The position numbers and the translations under genes were made by a program. Source: Cerasicoccus frondis (lineage in GTDB: Bacteria; Verrucomicrobiota; Verrucomicrobiia; Opitutales; Cerasicoccaceae). Taken from it: a stretch of 64,000 nt of DNA. Shown piece after piece: positions 26,580 through 36,223 of this stretch. Numbering within the stretch: the stretch's first letter is position 1; the number at the start of each line of letters is the position of its first letter. The stretch spans positions 1-64,000 of the forward strand of contig JAVDPC010000031.1 in assembly GCA_031296915.1 (NCBI GenBank). The letters are read 5' to 3'. The notes below the pieces were generated by a model. The model searched no databases. It was not told where the DNA came from and worked only from the letters and a program-made list of their open reading frames with translations.

Positions 26580-27341
26580 ATGCCAACCAACATCTGGACA
26601 GAGCCCCAACTCCTAGTCGCGATGAATCTCTATACGCGACTGCCCTTTGGGCTGTTTCACGACAGACAGCCGGAGATCATCCGTGTAGCAGCGTTGATTG
26701 GGAGGAGTCCGGGGGCGCTGGCTATGAAGCTGTGCAATTTGGCCTCGCTCGATCCGGCGCATCAGGCGCGGGGCGTCAGTGGGTTGGGCAATGTCAGCCG
26801 GGGCGACCGGGAGATGTGGGCCCGGTTTGAACAGGATTGGACGACCATGGCCCTGCTGTCTGAGGAAGCCTTTGCGGCGTTGAACGCCGATAGTCCAGAC
26901 GACGCGGTGAGTGAGGAGGACAGGGATTTCACCGGCACAACCGTCACGAGCGAGATTCAGCGTCGCATCGGTCAGCAGTTCTTCCGGCGGGCCGTGTTGA
27001 CAGCTTACGACACGCAATGCTGCATCACAGGTAACCCGATTCGTTCTTTGCTCAATGCCTCACACATTCGGCCTTGGGCGGCGGCTGAAGAGCATCGCCT
27101 GAACCCGCGCAACGGCTTGTGCCTCGCCAAGACGCAGGACGCCGCCTTCGACCAAGGCCTGATCACCCTCGATGAAGATTACCGTATCGTGTTGAGCCAA
27201 ACCCTGTCCGACCACTTTTCCGTCCAAACGATACTGGATAACTTTAAGCGTTACGAAGGGCAGACCATCCGACTCCCTCAGCGCTTCGCGCCTGATCCGC
27301 AGTTTCTAGCCTATCACCGGGAGCAGGTCTTTGCGGCGTGA
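26580..27341 (+). CDS. HNH endonuclease (HNH_2 type)
   Basis: In this 253-residue protein, residues 135-215 carry an HNH_2-type nuclease: RRAVLTAYDTQCCITG, LLNASHIRPWA (catalytic His in ASHI), then NPRNGLCLAKTQDAAFDQGLITLDEDY. The first 130 residues, with LIGRSPGALAMKLCNLASLDP and RGVSGLGN, are a DNA-binding-like segment typical of putative restriction endonucleases of this group. It begins 15 nt after the STAND gene stop on the same strand, so it may be co-transcribed, but it is GC-rich with different codon use, so it probably had a separate origin. No methyltransferase is adjacent. A role as a defence nuclease is inferred. Confidence 0.88.
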   Translation: MPTNIWTEPQLLVAMNLYTRLPFGLFHDRQPEIIRVAALIGRSPGALAMKLCNLASLDPAHQARGVSGLGNVSRGDREMWARFEQDWTTMALLSEEAFAALNADSPDDAVSEEDRDFTGTTVTSEIQRRIGQQFFRRAVLTAYDTQCCITGNPIRSLLNASHIRPWAAAEEHRLNPRNGLCLAKTQDAAFDQGLITLDEDYRIVLSQTLSDHFSVQTILDNFKRYEGQTIRLPQRFAPDPQFLAYHREQVFAA

Positions 27342-27511
27342 AGCGTTGTTGCGCAGGCATTGTCGGATATCGGACGGGTCGCGCGCGTCGTCTAGCGAAG
27401 TTGATCACGATTACGTTGATTTGCACAACTTGATGTATGGCTACGGCACGAGCACTAGTAATACCGTAAGCTCTACAAAGAGATTGAACCTGGAACAGGA
27501 GAAACGATACC

Positions 27512-28150
27512 ATGAGTCAGATCTGCTTAAAAAACCTCTGTAATGTAATTTTGCTTTTTTCTCTTAGTGTAGCTTTGTTTGGGGCTGAGGATGAGAAAAT
27601 GGTCGTATATAGACTCGCGGGGCAGTCCGGAGCTCCAAACTTTGATGCGGAGATCGATTCCTTAAGTATCGAATCTCTCCCATATATCCTGGATCAAATA
27701 AGACAGGATGATTTTTATCGCTCAAAGCAGGCTATCTACATTCTCTCAAGAAAGCTTGAGCAGTTCCGAGGGGAATTAAGCGAGGACGAGGTTGATGCGA
27801 TGGTTGCAGTCATTACTTCCCGGATCGAAAAAGATCCAAGGCTGATGAAGTCATCTTTTCTCGCACACACAGTAGCCCATATTGATAATCCGCAAGTCGT
27901 TCAATTGGCGCAGAGACTTGAATCCTCTGATGACGAAGAGATCTCCGCTGCAGCAAATAGGGTGCTGATAACCCGAGGAATTATTGATGCGCCAACGCAA
28001 GATATTGAGCAGGAAGGTGACTTGAGTAGCAGCATTCAGGAGCATGGGCGAGATCTGCTGTTGGCCGCCGGCATCGTCTTGCTGCTGGGGATCAGTGCAG
28101 TATACCGCAAGTCGCAAAAAAAGCAGTCCGAACGAGTATCCAGTCCGTAA
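27512..28150 (+). CDS. Secreted or membrane-anchored protein with helical repeats, unknown
   Basis: This 212-residue protein is preceded by AGGAG about 12 nt upstream of the ATG. It has a signal peptide (about 1-24, VILLFSLSVALFGA), a helical body (about 45-165) with possible HEAT-like pairs (SIESLPYILDQIRQDDFY; LAHTVAHIDNPQVVQLAQRL), and a C-terminal membrane helix (about 180-196, LLLAAGIVLLLGISAVY) followed by basic residues. The body should therefore face the periplasm and be anchored by its C-terminus. I recognise no family. The gene lies between the HNH gene and another small secreted protein, with AT-rich composition like the STAND gene. Confidence 0.75.
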   Translation: MSQICLKNLCNVILLFSLSVALFGAEDEKMVVYRLAGQSGAPNFDAEIDSLSIESLPYILDQIRQDDFYRSKQAIYILSRKLEQFRGELSEDEVDAMVAVITSRIEKDPRLMKSSFLAHTVAHIDNPQVVQLAQRLESSDDEEISAAANRVLITRGIIDAPTQDIEQEGDLSSSIQEHGRDLLLAAGIVLLLGISAVYRKSQKKQSERVSSP

Positions 28151-28206
28151 TACGCCATCAGTTCAGCGCTGGACTCAACTGAATGATTCAATCAAGGCTA
28201 ACCAGC

Positions 28207-28848
28207 ATGAAAAACATAACCTATTTTATACTGTCATCAGTATTGATTGCTTTGCTTTCCGAGAGCGCCCTGGGGCAGTCTGTCGTTTACAACTGTGCAT
28301 ACTCAACCACCCATGAGTATGACGTAAAAACATCTGAAGCAAAGCTCATCGCAAGGAACATCGAAAAACGTGATGAGTATTTTTCAGTGGAAGTCAGTCA
28401 TGCACAGGATTCCGAGATGTTGCTCTCTTTTCGTTTTGCGCAGAGCTATATGGATAATGTCCAACAACCAGAGGGTGATCGAGTAAGCGTCTTGAAAGTG
28501 TCGCTTGGTTCCGATGGCGAAGTTTCTCAGATTGAAAGGCTCAAGTCTTCTCTGAACTTTAAAAACATTGAGGAAGCCTTTCTTTCGCTGATCACGCCTC
28601 ATATAGATAGTCATGCTGAGGACATACAGTATTTCTATAACGGACTGAGGTGTGATGTTATTAAAACGAATGCTTCCACCAAGTATCTGTCTGTTGACTT
28701 AGGCGTTGTTCTGTACGGCGAAATGACCAGCTCGAGGAAAAGTGACCGCGGCGTAATTGAAAGCTATTTGGAGGTCTTCACCTCGGAAGGCAACTTAGAG
28801 CAGTTTGCGGCATGGAAGCTGAAAGACAATCCTCCAAATGCGCATTAG
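28207..28848 (+). CDS. Secreted protein, function unknown
   Basis: I choose the start at 28207 (MKNITYFILSSVL) because it begins a good signal peptide ending SALGQ (about residue 24); an in-frame ATG 24 nt upstream would put polar residues before it. The mature part (about 190 residues) is a mixed alpha/beta sequence with no motif I recognise. It starts 56 nt after the preceding membrane-anchored protein and is probably co-transcribed with it. It faces the convergent helicase gene at its 3' end. Confidence 0.7.
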   Translation: MKNITYFILSSVLIALLSESALGQSVVYNCAYSTTHEYDVKTSEAKLIARNIEKRDEYFSVEVSHAQDSEMLLSFRFAQSYMDNVQQPEGDRVSVLKVSLGSDGEVSQIERLKSSLNFKNIEEAFLSLITPHIDSHAEDIQYFYNGLRCDVIKTNASTKYLSVDLGVVLYGEMTSSRKSDRGVIESYLEVFTSEGNLEQFAAWKLKDNPPNAH

Positions 28849-28946
28849 CATTTTCCAACTGATGGATATGACTTAAATTTAGACCACTTTTCATCTAACT
28901 TGACCGATCAGGCCACAGTGATTTTGCCAAGCAAGAGTAAGTTACG

Positions 28947-31900
28947 TCACTCCGTTTCGTCTTCGAGCTCAAGCTCCTCACTCACCTTTTCCAGCATGTC
29001 TTTCGTGGTCGCGTCAGTGTGCGCATCAGCGATCTGCTGCAAGGCATGCGCAGGTTCGCGGGCGAGGATTGGACTCCAGATGCGCTTAAGATTCCAGCCT
29101 TGGCCGCGTAAAATTTCCGTCCGGAAGTACTCCCAGGCAATGGGGTCCGGCGTCTTGCGGAAGCGGTTGAAATCGATCAGCAAGCCTAAGGTGACATCCT
29201 CCGGCAGATCCGGGTGTGTTAAGGCGACATCGACGCAAAACCCGTCATTGCCCCAGTGCACCGTGCTGCCAATTCGGCAATCATCGCGCAAGGCCAAGCC
29301 CGTTTCAATGGCCAGTTTGCTAGGTGAGTCGGATTCAATGACGTTACACACCGACTGAGCATCGTGCTTCATGGTTTCGAGGTAATCCTGGTAGTTTTCA
29401 AACTGTTCCTCAACATACTCCGCATAACGCAAGTAGGCATAAAGCTGATGGCGCCCAGTAATCTGGCCCGGTTCCGGCATAATCGCAGAGCGGTATTCAC
29501 TGCGGGGAATCGAAGTCAACACATGGATCGCTGATCGCGCGCGTGTGACCAGCACGTTGAGACGCCGATCACCTCCGACTCGCGACAAGGCTCCAAAGTT
29601 TCGGCGAAACTTCCCTTCGGAATCGGGACCAAACGTCGTGGAGATAATGATGTGGTCGCGCTCATCACCCTGGACGCTTTCGAGGTTCCGCACAAACAAG
29701 CCTTCAAAGGAATCCCGCCCCCGACGCACCTGAGCGGCAGCCAACCGCTCGGCAAAAAGTTTATCCTGTTCAGCGCGTTCTTCCAATACTTCAATGATCA
29801 AGTCGCGCTGGTTGATGTTGAAGCTGACAATGCCAATGCTGGGCGGCGCATCGTCGTCTAAAAGTTTGGCAAGTAAATCAACGGCGGCAATAGCTTCCGC
29901 AGGATTCGTCCGCTCCTGGTAAACGCCATCGACGGAAGTCAACTTCAGCGGCGCCTGTAGCGCCTTATTACGCGGGTGCCCGGGTATCGGCTGCAACCGG
30001 CGACCGTAGAACGCCTCATTGGAAAAACCGATCAACGCCTCGTTCCGCGAACGGTAATGCACGTCGAGAAACGCTTCTTCCACGTCGAGATTCAACGAGG
30101 CCGACAACAAATCCTCAGTCTCGCTCATTTGCTGTTCGGCTAACTCTTCAATCGTCTCCGCATCAGTGTCATCCGACTCCGCGACATTGCTTTCAAAGAA
30201 GCGAGTCGGCGGCAATTGCTTCGGGTCACCCGCGACCACCACACGCGCCCCTCGCAACAACACCGGCATCGCTTCTTCCAGTCGGCATTGGCTGGCTTCA
30301 TCGAACACCACCACATCGAACAGCTCACGGCGCGGGAAAATCTGCGCAACCGTCGACGGCCCAGCCATCCACACCGGGCAAAGGTCAAAGAGTGGATCAC
30401 CATCCTCGATCCCTTCACCGGTCGCAATCATCTGCCGCAGCTTCAACGCCTTTTTGCCACGCACGTAAAGGCGGTTACGCAACGCGGCGCCATTGGAGTT
30501 AAGGCGCGAACCAGTCGAAGCCAGCAGTTGCTGACGCTGACGCTTGTCCCAACTATACACAATGAATTGGCGAACCAAATCCTGCTTCTCGGCCATGCGG
30601 CGACCATACTCGTCGAAGGCCGCATTGATGCGCGCTGAGTCGATGCGCAGCAGCTCAGGATCGCGCTCCACATAGCGCCTCACCTCGTTTTGGAAGGCCA
30701 ACTGCTTTAATTCGATCGTCGCCTGCTCGGTATCGAGTTCCCGTAGCGCGAGCTCACGGAGCACTGGCTTGAGCGAGTTAGGCATCCGACCAAGAGCGTC
30801 CTCCAAGCGAACAACTTCTTCCAGTAAATCAACATGCTCAGCCCAATTCTCAACGATTGGACCAGCGGATTCATTGCGCCGCATTGCGCAGTCGGTCGCT
30901 TGAATGTAGGCGTCCTTAAACAGCGCCACACCGTTCATCGATTCGATGAATACATCCAACTCGCGTGCGCGTCTCGCGGAAACGATAAAGAGCTCCGCCA
31001 TCTTCGAAGTTGCCTCGGCATCATGCAATCCCTCGCTGATGCGCGCCCACAAGCCGCTGTTTTCATAACCGCCGCAGGCTTTAAAGATGGCGAAGGTTTG
31101 CTCCAAAGTCGTGAGCGCTCGGCGCAGACTCTTGTCATCGTTTGCGGAGAGCGTGCTCTCGGTGATGCGCCCATACAGATCGACTAGGCGCCAACGCGCA
31201 CGCACGCCTTGATAAAAGGCAATGGCTTCATCTACATGGTCGTCACTCATCGACGCCCCCAATTGCTTGAGGACTTCGTCCGCAGCCGATTTTTTCTTGA
31301 ACTGGAGGAAGCGGAAAAAGCTGCCCTTCGTCTCCGCATATTCCTCCAACACGGCAAGACGCTGCATCGCATCGCCCAATGACGGAATCGAATTAGATAG
31401 CAGCAACACCCACTCTCGATTGAGGTCATCGTGCACGCATTCGACCAGCGCTTGCAGCGTTTGCCACTCATCAGCGGTGGCTTGAATCACCCCAGCGGAA
31501 AGCCCACCCAACGTAGCGGCCAAAGCCACGTCCCCGTCCACCACAATGGCATTGAGCGCAGCGTGAATCGACTCACGAAGGGACGCCTGATCAAGCAATG
31601 CAGATTGCTCATCCAACGTCGGCAGTTCATCCTGATGTTGATGATCGACACGATCTGCGAGCTGCTTGAGCGGTGTAATCTTTTCCAGAATCGCGCCATG
31701 CCCAAGTTGGAAATAGCCCTCAAGCGTTAAGACCGTATGCTCAAAAAATGGATTTGAAGACAGGTGTGCCTCCACGGCGCGCAGCATCACCTCGCCCACG
31801 TCCGTCACATGCGTTTCTACGGCTTCCAGCGAAACATCTCCTCCCATTTCGGCCGGGATATCGCCAGCCGCGCGACGCGAGTAAGCAAACCATTCGCCGA

Positions 31901-33305
31901 CCAAACCATGAAAGCTGTGCTCCTGTTCCTCATCGTAATGATGCAACAGCTCGAAGTACCGAGCCAGCTCGGCATTGAGTTCGGTCAGCCGCTGGTTGGT
32001 CTTGCGTAATTGGCGCTCGGGATTGGTCAGCGGCGCATTGTCAACGAGCGCTTCCATTCGCTCCCGCAAGCCCATGTATAGATTACGCCGGTCGCGTGAT
32101 GGGTCATGAATTATCCCACAAAGATGACCCAGCCCATAATGGTTCAGGCGATGCATCACCACATCCAGCGCCGTTCGCTTATCGCAGACAAAGAGCACGC
32201 GCTGGCCTCGCGCTAAATGGTCGCCGATGATATTGGTAATCGTCTGGCTCTTACCTGTCCCGGGAGGACCATGAATCACCAGCGCCTTCGCGGTGCGCGC
32301 AGCATCCGCCGTGGCGGCCTGACTCGGATCGATCGGCGCAATGAAGAATTCCTGGTCGAACGCCTTGCCTTGCTCTCCAGCATGTTGCTCCGGCAACGGT
32401 GGTGGCGTTGCCGCATCATTCACCTCGGGAGTCTGCACCAGAATGTCTTGTCGCAGGTAGCGCGTGATTGGACCGCTAAGCATCGCCTCGTTGGCCATCA
32501 TCCACTTTGTATCGCGCATCAGACCGGGATTGGCCAAAGGGAACAAACCAAGGATTGCCGCCGGGACCAAAGCCGACTTCTCCGGCAAACCATCCACCTT
32601 GGGAATCGATTGCAACGCTGTCGCGAACTCAAAATCAGCGCCATCCAACGCTAATGCCCTTCGCGCAAACTCCAGGATCTCGGCAAACTCTTTTTCCGGC
32701 ACATCACCGGTCTCGTCATCGAACAAATCCGGAACCTCATGTCCGGTCTCTTTTTCAATCCACGCCAAGAGCGCGGGATTCGGAATCAATAAGTCAGCGC
32801 CCTCTCCCACCACAGTCAGTGTTGCACCGGCGTTCGCGCCTTTGCGCACCGCTAAATTGACCGGCACAAACGCCAGCGGCGCCAGCACCCGCGAACTTCG
32901 AAACGTGTCGTCGCCCGACTTAGGCGGCAGCGAAACGATAGGGAAGCCGACAAAGAGCGCGCTTTCCCCATGATCGTTGAAATACTCCTGCGCGTCATTG
33001 GCTATATCGTGCAGTTTCTTGAGCAAGCGCGTTTGCTGCTCGTAATCCTTGGCGTGCCGTTTTTGCTCATCCGACCACTCGCTCTCCGGGTATTCTGGCT
33101 TACGGAACGCCGAAACCTGCGCTGGCATCGACACCTTCCTTGCCCCTCCCAGCAACGTCGGCAAAATCGTATCCACACTAATGCCTTGGAGCTGCTTCAG
33201 TTGCGTAACGTCAACGCGCTGGCGGGAGTTATGAGGCCGGGCATTCAAACAGGGCCCGCGTTGCAGACTCGCATAGAGCCGTTGGAGCATGGCATTGAGA
33301 ATCAT
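28947..33305 (-). CDS. DUF4011-type superfamily 1 helicase with nuclease-like C-terminus
   Basis: In this 1452-residue protein, Walker A GPPGTGKSQTITNII lies at about 345-359, Walker B VVFDEASQC near 1000, and GDPKQLPPTRFF near 1025. The late SF1 motifs ESVQGDERDHIIISTTFGP and LNVLVTRAR are near 1225-1275. The roughly 640 residues between motifs I and II contain coiled-coil-like inserts. The N-terminus (1-300) matches the DUF4011-like region of such helicases. The last 120 residues (SPSKLAIETGLAL... VDVALTHPDLP... LLIDFNRF... GWNLKRIWS) resemble the Vsr/DUF559 endonuclease-like domain seen at the end of these proteins, though the usual acidic GIECDG is here GLLIDFN, so activity is uncertain. 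DUF4011-helicase-Vsr proteins are reported as single-gene phage defence. Confidence 0.85.
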   Translation of the reverse strand: MILNAMLQRLYASLQRGPCLNARPHNSRQRVDVTQLKQLQGISVDTILPTLLGGARKVSMPAQVSAFRKPEYPESEWSDEQKRHAKDYEQQTRLLKKLHDIANDAQEYFNDHGESALFVGFPIVSLPPKSGDDTFRSSRVLAPLAFVPVNLAVRKGANAGATLTVVGEGADLLIPNPALLAWIEKETGHEVPDLFDDETGDVPEKEFAEILEFARRALALDGADFEFATALQSIPKVDGLPEKSALVPAAILGLFPLANPGLMRDTKWMMANEAMLSGPITRYLRQDILVQTPEVNDAATPPPLPEQHAGEQGKAFDQEFFIAPIDPSQAATADAARTAKALVIHGPPGTGKSQTITNIIGDHLARGQRVLFVCDKRTALDVVMHRLNHYGLGHLCGIIHDPSRDRRNLYMGLRERMEALVDNAPLTNPERQLRKTNQRLTELNAELARYFELLHHYDEEQEHSFHGLVGEWFAYSRRAAGDIPAEMGGDVSLEAVETHVTDVGEVMLRAVEAHLSSNPFFEHTVLTLEGYFQLGHGAILEKITPLKQLADRVDHQHQDELPTLDEQSALLDQASLRESIHAALNAIVVDGDVALAATLGGLSAGVIQATADEWQTLQALVECVHDDLNREWVLLLSNSIPSLGDAMQRLAVLEEYAETKGSFFRFLQFKKKSAADEVLKQLGASMSDDHVDEAIAFYQGVRARWRLVDLYGRITESTLSANDDKSLRRALTTLEQTFAIFKACGGYENSGLWARISEGLHDAEATSKMAELFIVSARRARELDVFIESMNGVALFKDAYIQATDCAMRRNESAGPIVENWAEHVDLLEEVVRLEDALGRMPNSLKPVLRELALRELDTEQATIELKQLAFQNEVRRYVERDPELLRIDSARINAAFDEYGRRMAEKQDLVRQFIVYSWDKRQRQQLLASTGSRLNSNGAALRNRLYVRGKKALKLRQMIATGEGIEDGDPLFDLCPVWMAGPSTVAQIFPRRELFDVVVFDEASQCRLEEAMPVLLRGARVVVAGDPKQLPPTRFFESNVAESDDTDAETIEELAEQQMSETEDLLSASLNLDVEEAFLDVHYRSRNEALIGFSNEAFYGRRLQPIPGHPRNKALQAPLKLTSVDGVYQERTNPAEAIAAVDLLAKLLDDDAPPSIGIVSFNINQRDLIIEVLEERAEQDKLFAERLAAAQVRRGRDSFEGLFVRNLESVQGDERDHIIISTTFGPDSEGKFRRNFGALSRVGGDRRLNVLVTRARSAIHVLTSIPRSEYRSAIMPEPGQITGRHQLYAYLRYAEYVEEQFENYQDYLETMKHDAQSVCNVIESDSPSKLAIETGLALRDDCRIGSTVHWGNDGFCVDVALTHPDLPEDVTLGLLIDFNRFRKTPDPIAWEYFRTEILRGQGWNLKRIWSPILAREPAHALQQIADAHTDATTKDMLEKVSEELELEDETE

Positions 33306-33550
33306 AGGAAATAAGGTGTCTGATTAGCCACAGCTGAACGAGTCATTCCAAACTAGCTAGCCGAACTTGGGACCATGTCTTAGATGATGCCAATTGTCAA
33401 TTCCAGCGCACACACACTAAATTTCGTTATACTACATGAGCATTAGATTATGAGTGTTCACCGAGTTCACTCATTTAACTCCAACCTGCCCTTTAGATTA
33501 ATGGCGCAGCTACATACCAGCAGGCGCCTTGAGCAGCGAGTTTTCCTTGG

Positions 33551-33865
33551 CTAACGCAGCAGCATAAAAAATAGGATTGCTGCAAAGATGACCAGCACGA
33601 CCGTTAAGGACACGGCGCCTGCGAGCTCTTGCGCGGTTAGCTTGTACTTTTTCTGAAGGCGTTCTGCAATCACCACCACTGGCGCCATGCTGATGAACAT
33701 CGAAGGTATAAAGCCAAGACCAACCATCAGCACCACGAACGGAAATAAGATCAAGATTGGTAGACCACAGGCCAGCCCAACGATTAGCTTTTCCTTACTC
33801 TTGTTCCTTCTTTGGCGTGGGCGCATGGCAACGAATGCTGGCCAAGCATTCGCCACCATCAACAA
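33551..33865 (-). CDS. Small two-helix membrane protein, unknown
   Basis: This 104-residue protein has hydrophobic segments at about 27-58 (LIVGLACGLPILILFPFVVLM and GLGFIPSMFISMAPVVVI) and 82-103 (AGAVSLTVVLVIFAAILFFML), preceded by a basic cluster RPRQRRNKSKEK. An internal ATG at residue 14, just before that cluster, is an equally plausible start. It overlaps nothing and ends 685 nt from the SRPBCC gene's start region on the same strand, with only 15 nt between it and that gene's stop. No family recognised. Confidence 0.55.
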   Translation of the reverse strand: MLMVANAWPAFVAMRPRQRRNKSKEKLIVGLACGLPILILFPFVVLMVGLGFIPSMFISMAPVVVIAERLQKKYKLTAQELAGAVSLTVVLVIFAAILFFMLLR

Positions 33866-33880
33866 TTAATTCCCACTAGC

Positions 33881-34333
33881 TCAACCTTCATCCGGAATGT
33901 CCGTCTCCACCAGGAGCTTGAGTTGTGCGAGCGATTCCTCCCAGCCCAGGTAACACATTGCCGCCGGGATGACTGCCGGTATTCCGGTTTGTTCGATCTT
34001 CACGTCCGTTCCGCAGATTACCGGCGAAAATTGAACGGTGACCATCATTTCGTCCGGTAGATTCGGGTCATCGAACTTGTCGGTGTAGCGCAGTTTTTCG
34101 CCGGGTATGAGCTCCAGGTATTCGCCGCCAAAGCTGTGACTGCCACCAGTGGAGAAATTCGTAAATGACATGTGGAACGTGCCGCCGACTGTGGCGTCCA
34201 GGTGATGCACCTTGGCGAGGAAGCCGTAGGGCGCCATCCAGCGCGTCAAGGCATCCGGATCAATGAAAGCGCGGTAAACCTTTTCCGGCGACGCGCGGTA
34301 AACACGGTGTAGCGAAACAGACTGGGAATCCAT
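33881..34333 (-). CDS. SRPBCC/AHSA1-like domain protein
   Basis: Starting at MDSQSVSLHRVYRASPEKVY (34333) it is 150 residues. The AHSA1/START-like fold is recognised from HRVYRASPEKVYRAFIDPDALTRWMAP, GGTFHMSFTN, GGEYLELIPGEKLRYTDKFDDP and the C-terminal GWEESLAQLKLLVE. These proteins bind small hydrophobic ligands or act as cyclase-like folds; bacterial single-domain members are mostly uncharacterised. A longer frame exists upstream but begins in sequence with no family match. It is divergent from the secreted protein at 34514. Confidence 0.88.
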   Translation of the reverse strand: MDSQSVSLHRVYRASPEKVYRAFIDPDALTRWMAPYGFLAKVHHLDATVGGTFHMSFTNFSTGGSHSFGGEYLELIPGEKLRYTDKFDDPNLPDEMMVTVQFSPVICGTDVKIEQTGIPAVIPAAMCYLGWEESLAQLKLLVETDIPDEG

Positions 34334-34513
34334 GCAGGATAAATTAACAGCCGCCATTTGCCGAGCAAGCAATACCTGAACATTGGCAATGCAGGCGACA
34401 AACTTTTGCATGGCAACTTTCAAGTTACCTCCAAGTTGCCTGTATTCCGTCATCCCCCCCTATCCGGACGGCAAAACCTTGTCATTTCGCGCCGCATCCT
34501 CGATGCTCACGCC

Positions 34514-35089
34514 ATGAAATCCCTTTTTCGAGTTCTGGCCCTTGGCGCAGTCATGCTCGCCGCCCTGACAGCGCAGGCGGTGGACGCCATCGATAAGCAA
34601 GTCGTGGTGGACTTCCTGAATGCACGCCGCAGCGCATACCTGTCTGGCGATCCGGCAGTGCTCATCCAGCAAGCCGCGCCTGACATCTCGGTGACGCTGA
34701 TCTCCTCCGTGGTCGAAGGCCCCGGCGGCACGCGCTCCATGCGCCTCCCCCAGTACGTGCCGTTCCTGAAGGAATCTTTCGCCAACACCGAATACTACGC
34801 TTACACGTTCAAGGGCGTGAAAGCGCAAATCGCCGACGACGCCCAGTCCGCTAAAGTATTTGTGGATGTCGAGGAAGACGCCCGCGTTCAGGGGCTGCCC
34901 ATCAAGGCCAGCAAGGCGTTGATACTGAGCATTTCCCTGGAGAACGGCGACGTGAAGCTGCAATCACTCACTGAGAAGATCGAAAAAGTCGAAGCCGGGA
35001 TTCAGCTCAATCGGAAAAAGAGCGCCCCTGCCCCCCAGCCGGAATCCAGCAGCGGCAGCGGATCCGCTCCCGTTAAAATCGGCGAATAG
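34514..35089 (+). CDS. Secreted protein with SnoaL/NTF2-like size, unknown
   Basis: ATG 34514 starts a clear signal peptide (MKSLFRVLALGAVMLAALTAQA). The mature part (about 170 residues) begins VDAIDKQVVVDFLNARRSAYLSGDPAVLIQQ, reminiscent of NTF2-like proteins, followed by several beta strands (VKAQIADDAQSAKVFVDVEED). The tail is Pro/Ser/Gly-rich. It converges with the RodZ-like gene, stops 22 nt apart. The NTF2-like assignment is tentative. Confidence 0.7.
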   Translation: MKSLFRVLALGAVMLAALTAQAVDAIDKQVVVDFLNARRSAYLSGDPAVLIQQAAPDISVTLISSVVEGPGGTRSMRLPQYVPFLKESFANTEYYAYTFKGVKAQIADDAQSAKVFVDVEEDARVQGLPIKASKALILSISLENGDVKLQSLTEKIEKVEAGIQLNRKKSAPAPQPESSSGSGSAPVKIGE

Positions 35090-35111
35090 AGCAGCCTCGT
35101 AAAGAGACTGA

Positions 35112-35978
35112 CTACGGATTATACGGGCCGTCTTCGTTGAAATACCAGCGGCCCAGCCCACTCATGCCGTTGGCCCGGTATTCCTGGCCATTGATGCGCA
35201 CTGCAATGTTCTGGATGTTCGAGGCCACGATCATAATCGGACCCGACGCCTGAAAGGACACTTGCTCACCAGACTCCAGGGAGCCCGACGCTTCACGAAT
35301 ACGCTCGTTGTTGGCCACGGTGTTGACCACCACGCTGGTGTCGCCCAGGCCAATGAGCACTACGTTGAGGCGCGTTGCGGGAGCGACGTTAGTCGTGGAG
35401 TCGGCGCCCGCGTCACTGCCGCCATCTGCGATTTGGCTGGGCGTGTTGCCAGAACCGTCATCCAACGTATCCGGATCACTGGAGAAAATCGACTGCACCA
35501 GCAAGGTCAGCAGGCTAAAAATAATGAACACCGCCACGAAGATCGCACCGACCTTCCAGTATAAAGACGTGTCCGACTGCTGCTCCATCGGCTCGGCGGG
35601 TTTGCCCTCGCCTCGGGCCGGGCGGTTTTCCTCGTGCTCGCCAAAGGGGGGCGTGGACTCGCTGCTGCCCAGCGGCGTCGTGCGCTCCGGCAAGTCCATA
35701 CGGCCAAAAAATTCACGGGAGTCACTACGCTTGACCTTGCTCCGGCCCAGCATGAGCGCCTCGTAATCGGTCATCACCTTCTCGATGTCGAGCTTGAGGA
35801 AGCGAGCGTAAAGCTTGAGGAAGCCACGCTTATAGACCTCGGGCAAATCGAAGTCGAAATTGTTGTTCTCCAAGCTCAACAGGAGATCCCCACGAATCTT
35901 GGTGGCCTCTGAGGCCTCCCGGATCGATATCCCCTGTCGCTTGCGCGCTTCCTCCAATCTGTCCCCGATGTTCGGCAT
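35112..35978 (-). CDS. RodZ-like cytoskeleton-associated transmembrane protein
   Basis: This 288-residue protein has the RodZ layout. An N-terminal HTH_25 domain (about 5-75: LEEARKRQGISIREASEATKI, LPEVYKRGFLKLYARFL) is followed by a polar linker and one membrane helix (about 143-165, VGAIFVAVFIIFSLLTLLV). After a Asp/Gly/Ser-rich linker comes a C-terminal beta domain of DUF4115 type (about 205-280). RodZ links MreB to cell-wall synthesis. It lies downstream of ftsK on the same strand, but an IS200-like element now sits between them, about 245 nt from this gene's start. Confidence 0.88.
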   Translation of the reverse strand: MPNIGDRLEEARKRQGISIREASEATKIRGDLLLSLENNNFDFDLPEVYKRGFLKLYARFLKLDIEKVMTDYEALMLGRSKVKRSDSREFFGRMDLPERTTPLGSSESTPPFGEHEENRPARGEGKPAEPMEQQSDTSLYWKVGAIFVAVFIIFSLLTLLVQSIFSSDPDTLDDGSGNTPSQIADGGSDAGADSTTNVAPATRLNVVLIGLGDTSVVVNTVANNERIREASGSLESGEQVSFQASGPIMIVASNIQNIAVRINGQEYRANGMSGLGRWYFNEDGPYNP

Positions 35979-36223
35979 TAACCCCTAGAGTTGTTGGGAA
36001 ATATTGCGAGGGCGCAAGACGGAATTAATCAGACTCATGAATATCGTAGCTCCATAAGGCGTTTATTGTCAAAATATACTCAATTTCTCAAGCCCTGACT
36101 GTGTCTCTAAGATTACGGAAATAGGCGGTTTTACAGGATACCGAAACACAAAATTGGGCAGCATCCGAAGCAACTACTGATGCTTTGCGTTGCCACGAAT
36201 GACGCATGAGCCGTCCTCATATT

